From Candidatus Staskawiczbacteria bacterium RIFCSPHIGHO2_02_FULL_34_10 (GTDB lineage: Bacteria; Patescibacteriota; Minisyncoccia; Minisyncoccales; Staskawiczbacteraceae): 14,146 nucleotides of DNA. This document shows, one piece after another, positions 6,455 through 13,456 of this stretch. The translations under genes and the position numbers were made by a program. The stretch lies in NCBI GenBank assembly GCA_001821915.1, contig MHOR01000004.1, positions 1 to 14,146 of the forward strand, read 5' to 3'. The first letter of the stretch is position 1; every line of letters begins with the position of its first letter. Under the pieces are notes generated by a model. The model was given only the letters and a program-made list of their open reading frames with translations, was not told the origin of the DNA and made no database searches.

Positions 6455-7375
6455 TTAAAACTTCGTGGCAATCACGGTAATTTTTATTTCACCCTTCTTT
6501 AGTGTGCTATTTTTTGCCGCCCCAAAAATTATTTGCGCTTTTGGATCAACATTTTCAGTAATAATTTTTGATACTTCTTTGACTTCATTTAAAGTAATAT
6601 CTTGGCCAGAAACATTAAATAAAATTCCTTTGGATCCTTTTATTGAAAAATCTAATAAAGGTGAATTAATTGCATCAGTTGCTGCTTTAATAGCCCGATT
6701 TTCTCCTATGGCTCGCCCCGTGCCAAACAAAGCTTGTCCAGAATTTTTCATAACCGATAAAACTGAAGCAAAATCAATACTTATAATTCCAGGCGCTAAA
6801 ATTAAATCTGTTATACCTTCTACGGCTTGCTTTAAAATATCATCACAAGCTTCAAATGCGCCAGAAACAGTCGTTTTTTCATCAATTATTTTTAAAAGCT
6901 TATCATTAGAAATTATTAAAAGTGAATCTACTTTGCTTTTTAAATTTTCACAAGCTAATTTTGCAACTTGCTTTCTTTGTTCTCCTTCAAAAGAAAATGG
7001 CGTAGTAACTACCGCAATAGTTAAAATACCCATACTTTTTGCAATTTCTGCTATAACGGGTGAAGCTCCGCTTCCGGTCCCACCGCCAAGTCCGCAAGTA
7101 ATAAATACCATATCTGACCCTTTTAAAACTTCTGATAACTCATTTTTATTTTCTTCTGCTGCTTCTTTGCCTAGTAATATATTCATTCCGGCGCCAAGTC
7201 CTTTTGTAATATTTTTACCAATTAAAATCTTATTTTTAACTTTGCAAAAGTGCAATGCTTGAGCGTCTGTATTAATAGCCACTAATTCAACTCCATTTGA
7301 ATCAAATTTAGCTATGCGACTAATTGTATTAGACCCAGACCCGCCAACCCCAATAACCTTTATCTTTGGATTCAT
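6455..7375 (-). CDS. ftsZ: Cell division protein FtsZ, globular domain only, with altered T7 loop
   Basis: The 306-residue protein is a tubulin-like GTPase that would polymerise into the division ring. GTP-binding features are clear: GVGGSGSNT (9-17), NTDAQAL (35-41), TKGLGAG (57-63; K where many FtsZ have R) and the tubulin signature GGGTGSG (97-103). The T7 loop reads SIDFAS (199-204) where the usual motif is NxDFAD. The first Asp is kept (D201), but the Asn and second Asp, which helps hydrolyse GTP of the next subunit, are both Ser. The chain ends at KITVIATKF, with no linker or C-terminal peptide for FtsA binding. I start at ATG 7375 (MNPKIK). The frame extends to 7441, but that part is encoded by the repeat-filled spacer and is unlike FtsZ. 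No Shine-Dalgarno is seen. Confidence 0.9.
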   Translation of the reverse strand: MNPKIKVIGVGGSGSNTISRIAKFDSNGVELVAINTDAQALHFCKVKNKILIGKNITKGLGAGMNILLGKEAAEENKNELSEVLKGSDMVFITCGLGGGTGSGASPVIAEIAKSMGILTIAVVTTPFSFEGEQRKQVAKLACENLKSKVDSLLIISNDKLLKIIDEKTTVSGAFEACDDILKQAVEGITDLILAPGIISIDFASVLSVMKNSGQALFGTGRAIGENRAIKAATDAINSPLLDFSIKGSKGILFNVSGQDITLNEVKEVSKIITENVDPKAQIIFGAAKNSTLKKGEIKITVIATKF

Positions 7376-7492
7376 ATTATAATCAACGAATTTACACAAA
7401 ACAACGAATAAACACGAATCGCGAATAGTATATTCGTGCATTCGTGAAAATTCGTGGCGCCACAGCGCCTGATTCGTGGGAATTCGTCATTC
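7376..7492. repeat. ftsA-ftsZ spacer built of CGAAT / ATTCG words
   Basis: The left part (about 7386-7425) carries CGAAT four times. The right part (about 7432-7487) carries its reverse complement ATTCG five times, mostly as ATTCGTG. Near the right side is a small GC hairpin (ggcgc at 7456-7460 with gcgcc at 7465-7469). The whole spacer is thus a loose inverted repeat. The same ATTCGT word fills the spacer at 11205-11303. Confidence 0.7.
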
Positions 7493-8770
7493 TTAGGGAA
7501 TAAAAACCCTAAACATTCTTTTAAATTTAAAACTAAATTTTTTCATAAATCCTAAAGAAAGACCTAAGACTCTATCCTTTTTTTCATCGTTAAGATCAGT
7601 TCCTTCTAATACTAGCCCTGCAACAGTGGCTAACGCAGGGTCTTGCTCAAGGCCAATTATACCTTTTGGAATTCCTATCTGGCAATTAAGTTTTAACTGT
7701 TCTTTAGCTAACTCTTTTATTTTTGGCAATTTTGCTCCACCTCCAGTTAATACAATTCCCCCTGGCAGTAATTCTTGGCGACCTATTTTTTTAAGTTCTT
7801 TTTGCATTAAATCTAAAATTTCCGAAACTCTAGGTTGTATAATATCGACTAAGCTTTTATTAGTAAAAAGCAAAGAATTAGATTCATCAAAAACTTCTAC
7901 TTTTTTTCTCCCACCTGCATCACTACGTGAAGCGTTGCGGGTAGATGACCGATCTTTTTTATCTTTATCGCTTTTTGATAAAACACATGTGCCATGATGT
8001 TTTTTAATATCTTCCGCAATAGAAACTTCTGTTTTAAGTCCAATAGCAATATCATTTGTTATATTGGCTGATCCTAAAGGAAAAACTGCAAAATGAATTA
8101 AATCTCCCTCTTCAAATACAGAGATGCTTGTTGTTGCAGAGCCTATATCTATTAAAGCCACCCCCACTTCTTTTTGCTGGGGAGTTAAAACTGCATTGGC
8201 AGCAGCTAGTGAAGAAGGAATAATATCATCAATTTGTAACTTAGCATTTAAAACTGCTTGAGTTAAATTTATAAAATAAGATTGAAAATAACAAAGTAAA
8301 ATAACTTTTGCTTCAAGTCTTACACCAGATAATCCTAATGGCTGCTTAATGCCTTTTTGGTCATCAATAATAAATTCTTTAGGAAAAACATCTAATATTT
8401 CTTCATTTAAAGGAATATTTATGGCTCTTGTTGCCTGCAAAACCCTTTCAATATCTTCTTGTGAAATTATATGATCAGTTCTTGATACAGAAATTAATCC
8501 ATCAGAAGGAGTAACATAAAGATGGCTTCCTCCTATATTTACAAAGACTGAATTTATTCTTATAGAATGATCCCTTTCAATTCCAGCTATTAATAGCTGG
8601 ATATTTTTTGCAGTTTCTTCCACATTAACTACTGCCCCACGCCTTAAACCAAAAGAAGGAATTGTAGCTGACGACAAAACCTCCCAATTATCTCCTTTTT
8701 TTTGGGCAACCAAAGCCTTTATAGTATTTGTTCCTATATCTAGCCCTGTGACAATGTGACCTTTAGACAT
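7493..8770 (-). CDS. ftsA: Cell division protein FtsA (actin-like FtsZ membrane anchor)
   Basis: The 425-residue protein is close to the usual FtsA length and belongs to the actin/Hsp70 ATPase fold. Phosphate- and nucleotide-binding motifs are visible: GLDIGTNTIKAL (9-20), DIGSATTSISVF (208-219) and LTGGGAKLP (341-349). The C-terminus (about 410-425, KKFSFKFKRMFRVFIP) is a basic amphipathic segment of the kind that attaches FtsA to the inner membrane. A Lys/Asp/Ser-rich stretch (about 265-290), longer than the usual loop at this place, is encoded partly by a locally GC-rich segment at 7910-7952. FtsZ follows on the same strand, as in the usual ftsA-ftsZ pair, although this FtsZ lacks the tail FtsA normally binds. 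No Shine-Dalgarno is visible. Confidence 0.92.
   Translation of the reverse strand: MSKGHIVTGLDIGTNTIKALVAQKKGDNWEVLSSATIPSFGLRRGAVVNVEETAKNIQLLIAGIERDHSIRINSVFVNIGGSHLYVTPSDGLISVSRTDHIISQEDIERVLQATRAINIPLNEEILDVFPKEFIIDDQKGIKQPLGLSGVRLEAKVILLCYFQSYFINLTQAVLNAKLQIDDIIPSSLAAANAVLTPQQKEVGVALIDIGSATTSISVFEEGDLIHFAVFPLGSANITNDIAIGLKTEVSIAEDIKKHHGTCVLSKSDKDKKDRSSTRNASRSDAGGRKKVEVFDESNSLLFTNKSLVDIIQPRVSEILDLMQKELKKIGRQELLPGGIVLTGGGAKLPKIKELAKEQLKLNCQIGIPKGIIGLEQDPALATVAGLVLEGTDLNDEKKDRVLGLSLGFMKKFSFKFKRMFRVFIP
7910..7952. repeat. GC-rich imperfect palindromic segment inside ftsA
   Basis: Within AT-rich ftsA this 43-base patch is more than half G/C. It contains an imperfect dyad centred on tcac-tac-gtga (7920-7930), flanked by acctgca and tgcgggt, which pair at 6 of 7 positions with a bulge. 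It encodes RSSTRNASRSDAGG-type residues (274-287) in a surface loop. It may be an in-frame inserted repeat; the evidence is weaker than for the two comEC palindromes. Confidence 0.4.
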
Positions 8771-8897
8771 AAAACTAATTTAAAATGTAAATATCAAAAT
8801 TTAAAATTTTGGTATCGCGCCGTAGCGCGACAATTATATTATTAAAATTTGCTTCGCAAATTTTAATACCTTAATTTTGCATTTTGATTTTTGATTT
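8771..8897. repeat. ybeY-ftsA spacer with central hairpins and dyad word structure
   Basis: The centre has a GC hairpin (tcgcgc with gcgcga, about 8814-8830, loop cgta). Next to it is a perfect 12-bp hairpin (8841-8852 with 8856-8867, loop ttc). Left of these lie words such as ATCAAAAT and AAATTT. To the right lie their complements (ATTTTGAT), so the spacer as a whole is an inverted array. The hairpins sit in the leader of the ftsA message if it is read through from ybeY. A TATAAT on the minus strand (about 8834-8839) could be a -10 box, without a clear -35. Confidence 0.6.
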
Positions 8898-9308
8898 TTA
8901 AATTTTAGACAGGTAGTATTCCTGTCGACGAAACATTCTTTCTTCTTCTGCTTCTGATATTTCGTGGTCATATCCTAAAGTATGTAAAATTCCATGAATA
9001 AGCATTTTTGACAACTCTTTTTTTAAGCTCAAGCGTGATTCTTTTGCGTTCTCTCTAACTACTTGAGGGCAAATAATAATTTCAGCAAATTCATCTTTGA
9101 AGTTAGATACTTTTTCAAAGCTAAGTACATCAGTGGGTTTATCTTTTTTTCTATACTTTTTATTGAGTTTATGTATTTCTTCGGGACGAACAAAAGCAAT
9201 AGACAAGTTTTCCGTTCCTTTATTTTCGCCTTTTAAAACTTTTTTTGCAACCCCTATAAAAAACTTTTTATCCACAACAAAATTAGTAAGATTTACAATC
9301 TCGATCAT
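8898..9308 (-). CDS. ybeY: Endoribonuclease YbeY (16S rRNA 3'-end maturation, ribosome quality control)
   Basis: The 136-residue protein has the YbeY/UPF0054 zinc motif HGILHTLGYDH, giving ligands H105, H109 and H115, and the family segment KPTDVLSF (57-64). The length is slightly below typical. YbeY is a metal-dependent RNase acting on rRNA processing and defective ribosomes in the cytoplasm. It lies upstream of ftsA on the same strand. The start is ATG 9308, with only a weak GGA 7 bases before it. The gene is preceded by the terminator of the lyase gene, so its own promoter should lie in 9309-9340, where I see none that is convincing. Confidence 0.92.
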   Translation of the reverse strand: MIEIVNLTNFVVDKKFFIGVAKKVLKGENKGTENLSIAFVRPEEIHKLNKKYRKKDKPTDVLSFEKVSNFKDEFAEIIICPQVVRENAKESRLSLKKELSKMLIHGILHTLGYDHEISEAEEERMFRRQEYYLSKI

Positions 9309-9340
9309 AATTTATCCATTCTACAATATATTTATAAATT

Positions 9341-9366
9341 AAACAAAAAACCCGTACTATCGTACG
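9341..9366 (-). terminator. Intrinsic terminator of the lyase gene
   Basis: On the minus strand cgtac and gtacg (9366-9362 and 9357-9353) pair around a 4-base loop, followed by ggg and a T-rich run (complement of 9341-9350). It starts 14 bases after the lyase stop. The stem is short, so efficiency may be modest. Confidence 0.6.
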
Positions 9367-9379
9367 AGTATATTTTTAA

Positions 9380-10864
9380 TTACTCTCCAAGAATCTCCCT
9401 ATAAAGAGTCTCCTCGCCTCTTAAAAGATACGAGGGTTTGAATATGGTGTCCCACATAATTATAGCCTCATGACTTTCAAACACTGTTTTTAATAAATTA
9501 TTCCATCTGTCTACACATTCTTGATTTGCTTCCAATTGAGGTGAAACCTGCAGTATTCTTCGAGTAATTATTTCCTTAATCGACATCTGCTCTTTTTTCT
9601 TTCTTGGCCTAAGGAAGAAAAAATCATTATCCGCTTCCTTAAAAGAAATATGTGGACTATTTCTCATTTCTTGAGCCCAATCTTCTGGCTCAAAGGCATT
9701 AAAAGCCGATAATTGCACGATTCTGTAAGCATCCTCTGTTGAAAGGCCAAAGGGCGCCCCGCGATGTCGCAAAAATTCTTTGGCTTCTCCTGCAGCATAA
9801 CAACCGCAAGAGTCTTCAATTTCTAAAAGCATATTATCTGGATATACCTTAAGGCCTCCTAAAACTCTGATCATAGTTTTTAAACAATGGATTGCTATAT
9901 GAAAAAGATCGGGCCATTCAACTCTTTCAACGCATGACTGCTCAATAGCTCGCTCTTCCCAAGTTTCAATATTCTCTTGAATTGATAAGAATCTTGATTT
10001 TGCCATTCTTGCCATGCCTTTCATTTGCTCCGTTGAAATAGTGTTCTTTTTATGAGGCATTACAGAAGAACCTTTTTGTTTTTTCCCAAATGGCTCCTGA
10101 TAAATTGGTCTGCCACTACGAGCGCCCAAACGGATATCAATGGCAATTTTATCAAGAGTCAAAACTAATTGGCAAAGAGCTTGCGCAATTGGAGCAAAAA
10201 GTTCCCGAGGTATAATTTGGGTTGCACCATAGAATGGTTTAAATCCCAAAATCCTCAAGGCTTCTTTTTCAACTTCATGATTTAATCCGCCATAGTTTCC
10301 AATGGCACCAGAGAGTTTCGATTGCCTTAATGTTGATCTGGCTTTGATTAAATATTCCGATGTCAAATTAATGGATTGTAGCCATGTGAGACATCGCTTC
10401 CCAAAAGACTGCAGTTGAGCCTCTTGACCATGGGTCCTTCCATTCATTATCGTATAGCGATAACGCAAAGCTAGGGTTTTTAACACTTCACAAAGCACCT
10501 CAACATGACGATCAAAAACAAAAATTGAATCAAAAATCATCTGTAAAAAAGCTGACTCTTCAGTATCATAGGAAGTCATACCATTATGAAAATATGGCTG
10601 TAATTCTAAAGGTAAAAATCGTAAACGCTCTTCTAAGAATGCATTGAGGTCATGCTTTACCTCTTCTTCTTTTGCAAGCCACCATGCAATATCAATAGGC
10701 TGATGTAATAGACATTTATGAATTTGATCAAAAATGTTTTCATCAATTATTCCAAGGTTAGCTCTCGCCTGAATTACCGCAAGCTCCGTTTTTTGCCAGA
10801 GATTTACTTTATTATCATTAGACCAAATTCCTTCAATGCGATCATCTTTATAACGTGAATTCAT
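9380..10864 (-). CDS. purB: Adenylosuccinate lyase-type enzyme (fumarase/aspartase superfamily)
   Basis: The 494-residue protein shows superfamily signatures in order: EVKHDLNAFLE (68-78), TSYD (97-100), GRTHGQEAQ (142-150, catalytic His145) and the flexible signature loop GSSVMPHKKN (265-274, catalytic Ser). It also has WEERAIEQSCVERVEWPD (302-319), which fits adenylosuccinate lyase better than argininosuccinate lyase or fumarase. PurB would split adenylosuccinate into AMP and fumarate, and SAICAR in de novo purine synthesis. The start ATG 10864 is fixed by a strong SD (GGGAGG, 10878-10873) 8 bases upstream, unlike most genes here. Several stretches reach 48-55% GC against about 27-38% in neighbours, and the gene has its own promoter and terminator. 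This suggests later acquisition. No other purine gene is nearby. Confidence 0.85.
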   Translation of the reverse strand: MNSRYKDDRIEGIWSNDNKVNLWQKTELAVIQARANLGIIDENIFDQIHKCLLHQPIDIAWWLAKEEEVKHDLNAFLEERLRFLPLELQPYFHNGMTSYDTEESAFLQMIFDSIFVFDRHVEVLCEVLKTLALRYRYTIMNGRTHGQEAQLQSFGKRCLTWLQSINLTSEYLIKARSTLRQSKLSGAIGNYGGLNHEVEKEALRILGFKPFYGATQIIPRELFAPIAQALCQLVLTLDKIAIDIRLGARSGRPIYQEPFGKKQKGSSVMPHKKNTISTEQMKGMARMAKSRFLSIQENIETWEERAIEQSCVERVEWPDLFHIAIHCLKTMIRVLGGLKVYPDNMLLEIEDSCGCYAAGEAKEFLRHRGAPFGLSTEDAYRIVQLSAFNAFEPEDWAQEMRNSPHISFKEADNDFFFLRPRKKKEQMSIKEIITRRILQVSPQLEANQECVDRWNNLLKTVFESHEAIIMWDTIFKPSYLLRGEETLYREILGE

Positions 10865-10872
10865 CGCACTAT

Positions 10873-10942
10873 CCTCCCTTTCTGATTGTAAATGTACTAC
10901 TTAAATTACTACCATCCTAATTGATATTATAATTTAAGTCAA
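10873..10942 (-). promoter_or_regulatory. Promoter and Shine-Dalgarno of the lyase gene
   Basis: On the minus strand TTGACT (10942-10937) is followed 17 bases later by TAGGAT (10919-10914), a reasonable sigma-70-type pair. The SD GGGAGG lies at 10878-10873. The -35 box lies immediately downstream of the terminator of the preceding gene, so the lyase looks independently transcribed. Confidence 0.6.
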
Positions 10943-10943
10943 C

Positions 10944-10976
10944 ACAAAAAAACTCCGACATGCCGGAGTTTTTTTA
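10944..10976 (-). terminator. Strong intrinsic terminator after the small membrane protein gene
   Basis: Arms aactccg (10951-10957) and cggagtt (10964-10970) pair perfectly, with A-tracts before and T-tracts after. It can therefore work on either strand; on the minus strand it ends the gene at 10983. Confidence 0.85.
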
Positions 10977-10982
10977 TAAGAA

Positions 10983-11204
10983 TTACAAACTTAAAGCGCC
11001 AGTATAAACACTTAAAAAAGTTGGAATAAAAAATATTAACCCTATAAGTGGCAAAACAAACATTATTATTGTAGCAATAAGCGTCCACAAAAAATACTTT
11101 CGTGTTTTTTCAACTGACCGCCAAATCTTATCTAACTTTTCATCTTGCCTGTCCTGAGACGCGCCGAAGGATTCTTGGATTTTTTTTAAAGTTTCTTCTT
11201 CCAT
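10983..11204 (-). CDS. Small charged-then-hydrophobic membrane protein of unknown function
   Basis: The 73-residue protein has a charged N-terminal half (1-36), probably helical and cytoplasmic, then a hydrophobic region (about 37-67) long enough for one or two closely spaced membrane helices (LWTLIATIIMFVLPLIGLIF). I recognise no named family, although small proteins of this layout are familiar in Patescibacteria-like genomes (from memory, not checked). It sits between yqeY and a strong terminator on the same strand, so it may be the last gene of that unit. Its residues 12-19 (SFGASQDR) come from a locally GC-rich segment. Start ATG 11204 with no clear SD. Confidence 0.65.
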   Translation of the reverse strand: MEEETLKKIQESFGASQDRQDEKLDKIWRSVEKTRKYFLWTLIATIIMFVLPLIGLIFFIPTFLSVYTGALSL

Positions 11205-11303
11205 TTCAAATACGAATTCCCACCTAACTTACGAATTTTCACTAATCACAGATTCGTAATTCGTAATTCGTGATTATTCGTTCGTCAATTCACGAGAATT
11301 CGT
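11205..11303. repeat. Spacer built of ATTCGT words
   Basis: ATTCGT or ATTCGTG recurs five times (11252, 11258, 11265, 11276 and 11298, approximate starts). The reverse word ACGAAT occurs on the left (about 11212 and 11231). This matches the word content and left/right orientation of the ftsA-ftsZ spacer 3.8 kb away. No promoter is evident. Confidence 0.65.
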
Positions 11304-11798
11304 TCAATTTAATAGTTCTTTAATAATTTTACTCACTTCACCCCCGTCTGCTTTACCTTTTACTTTTGGCGCTAAGTCTGCCATTACTTTACCCATCTCT
11401 TTAATATTAGTGGCACCAACGTTGGCAATTGATTCCTCAATTAATTTTCTAATTTCTTCTAGCGACAGCTGCTCTGGCAAATATTTTTGCAAAATTTCAA
11501 TTTCTTTTTTTTCTTTATCTACTAACTCTTGCCTATTACCTTTTTTATACAGTACAATAGCATCCTTCCTTTTTTTTATTTCAGAGGAAATAACACTAAT
11601 TACTTCATCATCATTTAACGCTGACGCTTGCATTAAATCTTCCTCTTTTATATCTGTATCTTCCTTAGAAACTTTATACCTTTTTTCTTTTTCTTTTAAA
11701 TTAACTGCAGATATCGCCATGCGCAAAACATCTACAACTTCTTGGTTGCCTTGTTTTAAAGCATTTATAATATCAACCTGAATTTGTTGTTTTAACAT
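11304..11798 (-). CDS. yqeY: GatB/YqeY-domain protein
   Basis: The 164-residue protein is full length for YqeY. Family features are EIKKRKDAIVLYKKGNR (73-89), the helical EKKEIEILQKYLPEQLS segment (95-111), and the C-terminal KEMGKVMADLAPKVKGKADGG patch (133-153) shared with the tail of GatB and GatE. The tail domain of GatB contacts tRNA. YqeY is thought to act in tRNA-related or translation functions, but its exact job is unknown. It follows rpsU on the same strand, a widespread pairing. A perfect hairpin (11807-11846) stands 8 bases before its ATG and could control it. No usable SD is seen. Confidence 0.88.
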   Translation of the reverse strand: MLKQQIQVDIINALKQGNQEVVDVLRMAISAVNLKEKEKRYKVSKEDTDIKEEDLMQASALNDDEVISVISSEIKKRKDAIVLYKKGNRQELVDKEKKEIEILQKYLPEQLSLEEIRKLIEESIANVGATNIKEMGKVMADLAPKVKGKADGGEVSKIIKELLN

Positions 11799-11806
11799 AA
11801 CCTTAC

Positions 11807-11846
11807 TATACCAAAAAAATCGTTTTTTGACGATTTTTTTGGTATA
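11807..11846 (-). promoter_or_regulatory. rpsU-yqeY intercistronic hairpin, 16-bp perfect stem with 8-nt loop
   Basis: Positions 11807-11822 and 11831-11846 are exact reverse complements. On the minus-strand RNA the 3' arm contains a T7 run, so it can act as a terminator or attenuator between rpsU (stop 5 bases before) and yqeY (start 8 bases after). It would let bS21 be made in excess over YqeY. It occupies nearly the whole intergenic gap. Confidence 0.65.
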
Positions 11847-11851
11847 TAAAT

Positions 11852-12070
11852 TTATTTGGGTTTACTTAATTTTTCCTGACGACTCTTCTCAATTCTTAAT
11901 CCCACCCTTCTTAAAGCTGATCTTTTCTTTGCTAAAGTTGATTTTGCTCTTTTACGAAATTGTTTGCCCCTTACTTGAAGCAAGACTCCCGATTGGCGAA
12001 CTACTTTAGTAAAGCGATGAACTAAATTTTGAGAACTTTCTTTATCTTTTTTTTTAACTTCTAAAACCAT
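11852..12070 (-). CDS. rpsU: Small ribosomal subunit protein bS21
   Basis: The 72-residue, very basic protein matches bS21: an N-terminal strand followed by ESSQNLVHRFTKVVRQSG (11-28) and an Arg/Lys-rich helix with the FRKRAKSTLAKKRSALRR segment (38-55). bS21 binds the 30S platform near the anti-Shine-Dalgarno region and helps initiation. The start is ATG 12070, preceded by the AT-rich word spacer and no SD. It is followed by yqeY. Confidence 0.9.
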   Translation of the reverse strand: MVLEVKKKDKESSQNLVHRFTKVVRQSGVLLQVRGKQFRKRAKSTLAKKRSALRRVGLRIEKSRQEKLSKPK

Positions 12071-12168
12071 ATTAGTTTTTGGTTTTTAGTTATTGGTTTT
12101 AGTTATTTAGTTATTAGTTAAAAAACTATAAACTATTAAACTGAAACTGCAAACTATTAACTGGTAAC
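12071..12168. repeat. hisS-rpsU spacer built of TAGTTATT / AACTAT words
   Basis: The left half (about 12072-12120) repeats TAGTT/TTAGTTATT in one orientation; the right half (about 12121-12160) repeats the complement AACTA/AAACTATTAA. It folds as a loose AT-rich hairpin. No clear promoter stands out: a TTGCAG/TAGTTT pair on the minus strand is too weak to call. Confidence 0.6.
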
Positions 12169-13452
12169 TTATTTACTAACTTTCTCTTTCATTTCCCCTA
12201 CGACCTTGTCAAGTTTTATCTCTGTTTGAACTCCCGTTTTCATATCTCTTAAAGTGATAAAATTTTCCAGAGCTTCTTTTTGACCAAATATTAAAACCCA
12301 TCTTATTCCCATCTTATCAGCAGTTTTTAACTGAGTTCTAAGAGAATCTTTTGAAAAAGATTCAGCAACAGGAATTTTTGCGGTTCTAAACTCTTCAAAA
12401 AGTTTTAGGCTTCTTTTCTTAGCAAATTGACCTAACTGGGCTAAAAATATTTCTGTTTCTTCTTTATTTTTATCTACTTTAAGCTCCTTTGTTTTCATTA
12501 CATTAAGAATTCTATCCACCCCACCAGCAGCTCCAAAAGCAGGTGTGCTTCTTCCGCCTAAAAGCTTCACCAATCCATCATATCTTCCACCACCAACTAA
12601 ACTGCCTTGCGCTTCCCCAGCCTCGCTTTTTTCAATAATTTCAAAAACTGTTTTTGTGTAGTAGTCAAAACCTCTTACTAAATAAGGATTTAAAGTATAG
12701 GGTAATTCTAATTCATCCAAAAATTCTAAAACCTGCTTAAAGTGGGCATGACAGGCTTCGCAAAGGTGATCTATTATTTGCGGAGCCCCTGACTTTACTC
12801 TTTGGCATTTTTCTTCTTTACAATCTAAAATCCTTAATGGATTTTCTTTTAATCTTCTTTGGCAATCATTGCACAAAGATGATTTTTTTGATCTAAAATA
12901 AGTAGTTAAAGTCTTTTTAAAATAAGGCCTGCATTCCTGATCTCCAATACTATTTACCTCAATATTTATATTTTTAAAAGATAAATCCTTTAAAATATCG
13001 TAACACATTTGAATTATCTGACCATCTATTGATGGACTAGTATCTCCCAGGGCTTCTATATCAAATTGCAATAATTGCCTATATCTGCCGGCCTGAGGCC
13101 TTTCGTGTCTAAAACACGGCCCCATTGTCCATAATTTTACTGGTTGGGGCAAATTATACATTCCGTGTTCAATATAACTTCTTACTATTCCAGATGTAAA
13201 CTCTGGACGCAAAGCAACCATATCTCCCCCCTTAGTGCGAAATGTATACATTTCCTTTTCAACTATATCGGTTGTAGCTCCAGTGCCTTTTGCAAAAACC
13301 TCTGCTTGCTCTAAAATTGGAGTATCAATTCTTTTAAAACTATAATAATTAGTAATACTTTCAACAGCTTTGTTGATTTTTTTTAAATACACCTGATCTT
13401 CTGGTAAAATATCGCGCATCCCTGTTAAATTTTGCAATTTTAATTTTGTCAT
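12169..13452 (-). CDS. hisS: Histidyl-tRNA synthetase
   Basis: The 427-residue class II synthetase charges tRNA-His in the cytoplasm. Visible motifs are GMRDILPED (11-19), motif 1 region near 40-60, motif 2 FRHERPQAGRYRQ (about 113-125), the HisRS signature LVRGFDYYTKTVFEI and the GGGRYDGLV / AFGAAGGVDRI motif 3 region. The C-terminal anticodon-binding domain is present. An insertion-domain segment has Cys pairs (CNDCQ, CEAC) around NPLRILDCK, as in many bacterial HisRS. Length is typical. It begins 4 bases after the lepB stop, so it is surely cotranscribed with lepB. No SD precedes the ATG. Confidence 0.95.
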   Translation of the reverse strand: MTKLKLQNLTGMRDILPEDQVYLKKINKAVESITNYYSFKRIDTPILEQAEVFAKGTGATTDIVEKEMYTFRTKGGDMVALRPEFTSGIVRSYIEHGMYNLPQPVKLWTMGPCFRHERPQAGRYRQLLQFDIEALGDTSPSIDGQIIQMCYDILKDLSFKNINIEVNSIGDQECRPYFKKTLTTYFRSKKSSLCNDCQRRLKENPLRILDCKEEKCQRVKSGAPQIIDHLCEACHAHFKQVLEFLDELELPYTLNPYLVRGFDYYTKTVFEIIEKSEAGEAQGSLVGGGRYDGLVKLLGGRSTPAFGAAGGVDRILNVMKTKELKVDKNKEETEIFLAQLGQFAKKRSLKLFEEFRTAKIPVAESFSKDSLRTQLKTADKMGIRWVLIFGQKEALENFITLRDMKTGVQTEIKLDKVVGEMKEKVSK

Positions 13453-13456
13453 TTAT

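Noticed and set aside
6465..7262. 265-codon open frame on the plus strand opposite ftsZ
   Set aside because: Antisense shadow of a clear ftsZ gene; no protein-like motifs or start signals.
7376..7441. 22-residue N-terminal extension of FtsZ to an ATG at 7441
   Set aside because: It is encoded by the ATTCG-word spacer, is unlike FtsZ, and the normal N-terminus begins at MNPKIK (ATG 7375).
7376..7492. CRISPR array in the word-repeat spacers
   Set aside because: Repeats are only 5-8 bases with no spacers of regular length and no cas genes.
7626..7997. Plus-strand open frame opposite ftsA
   Set aside because: Shadow of ftsA, with no independent support.
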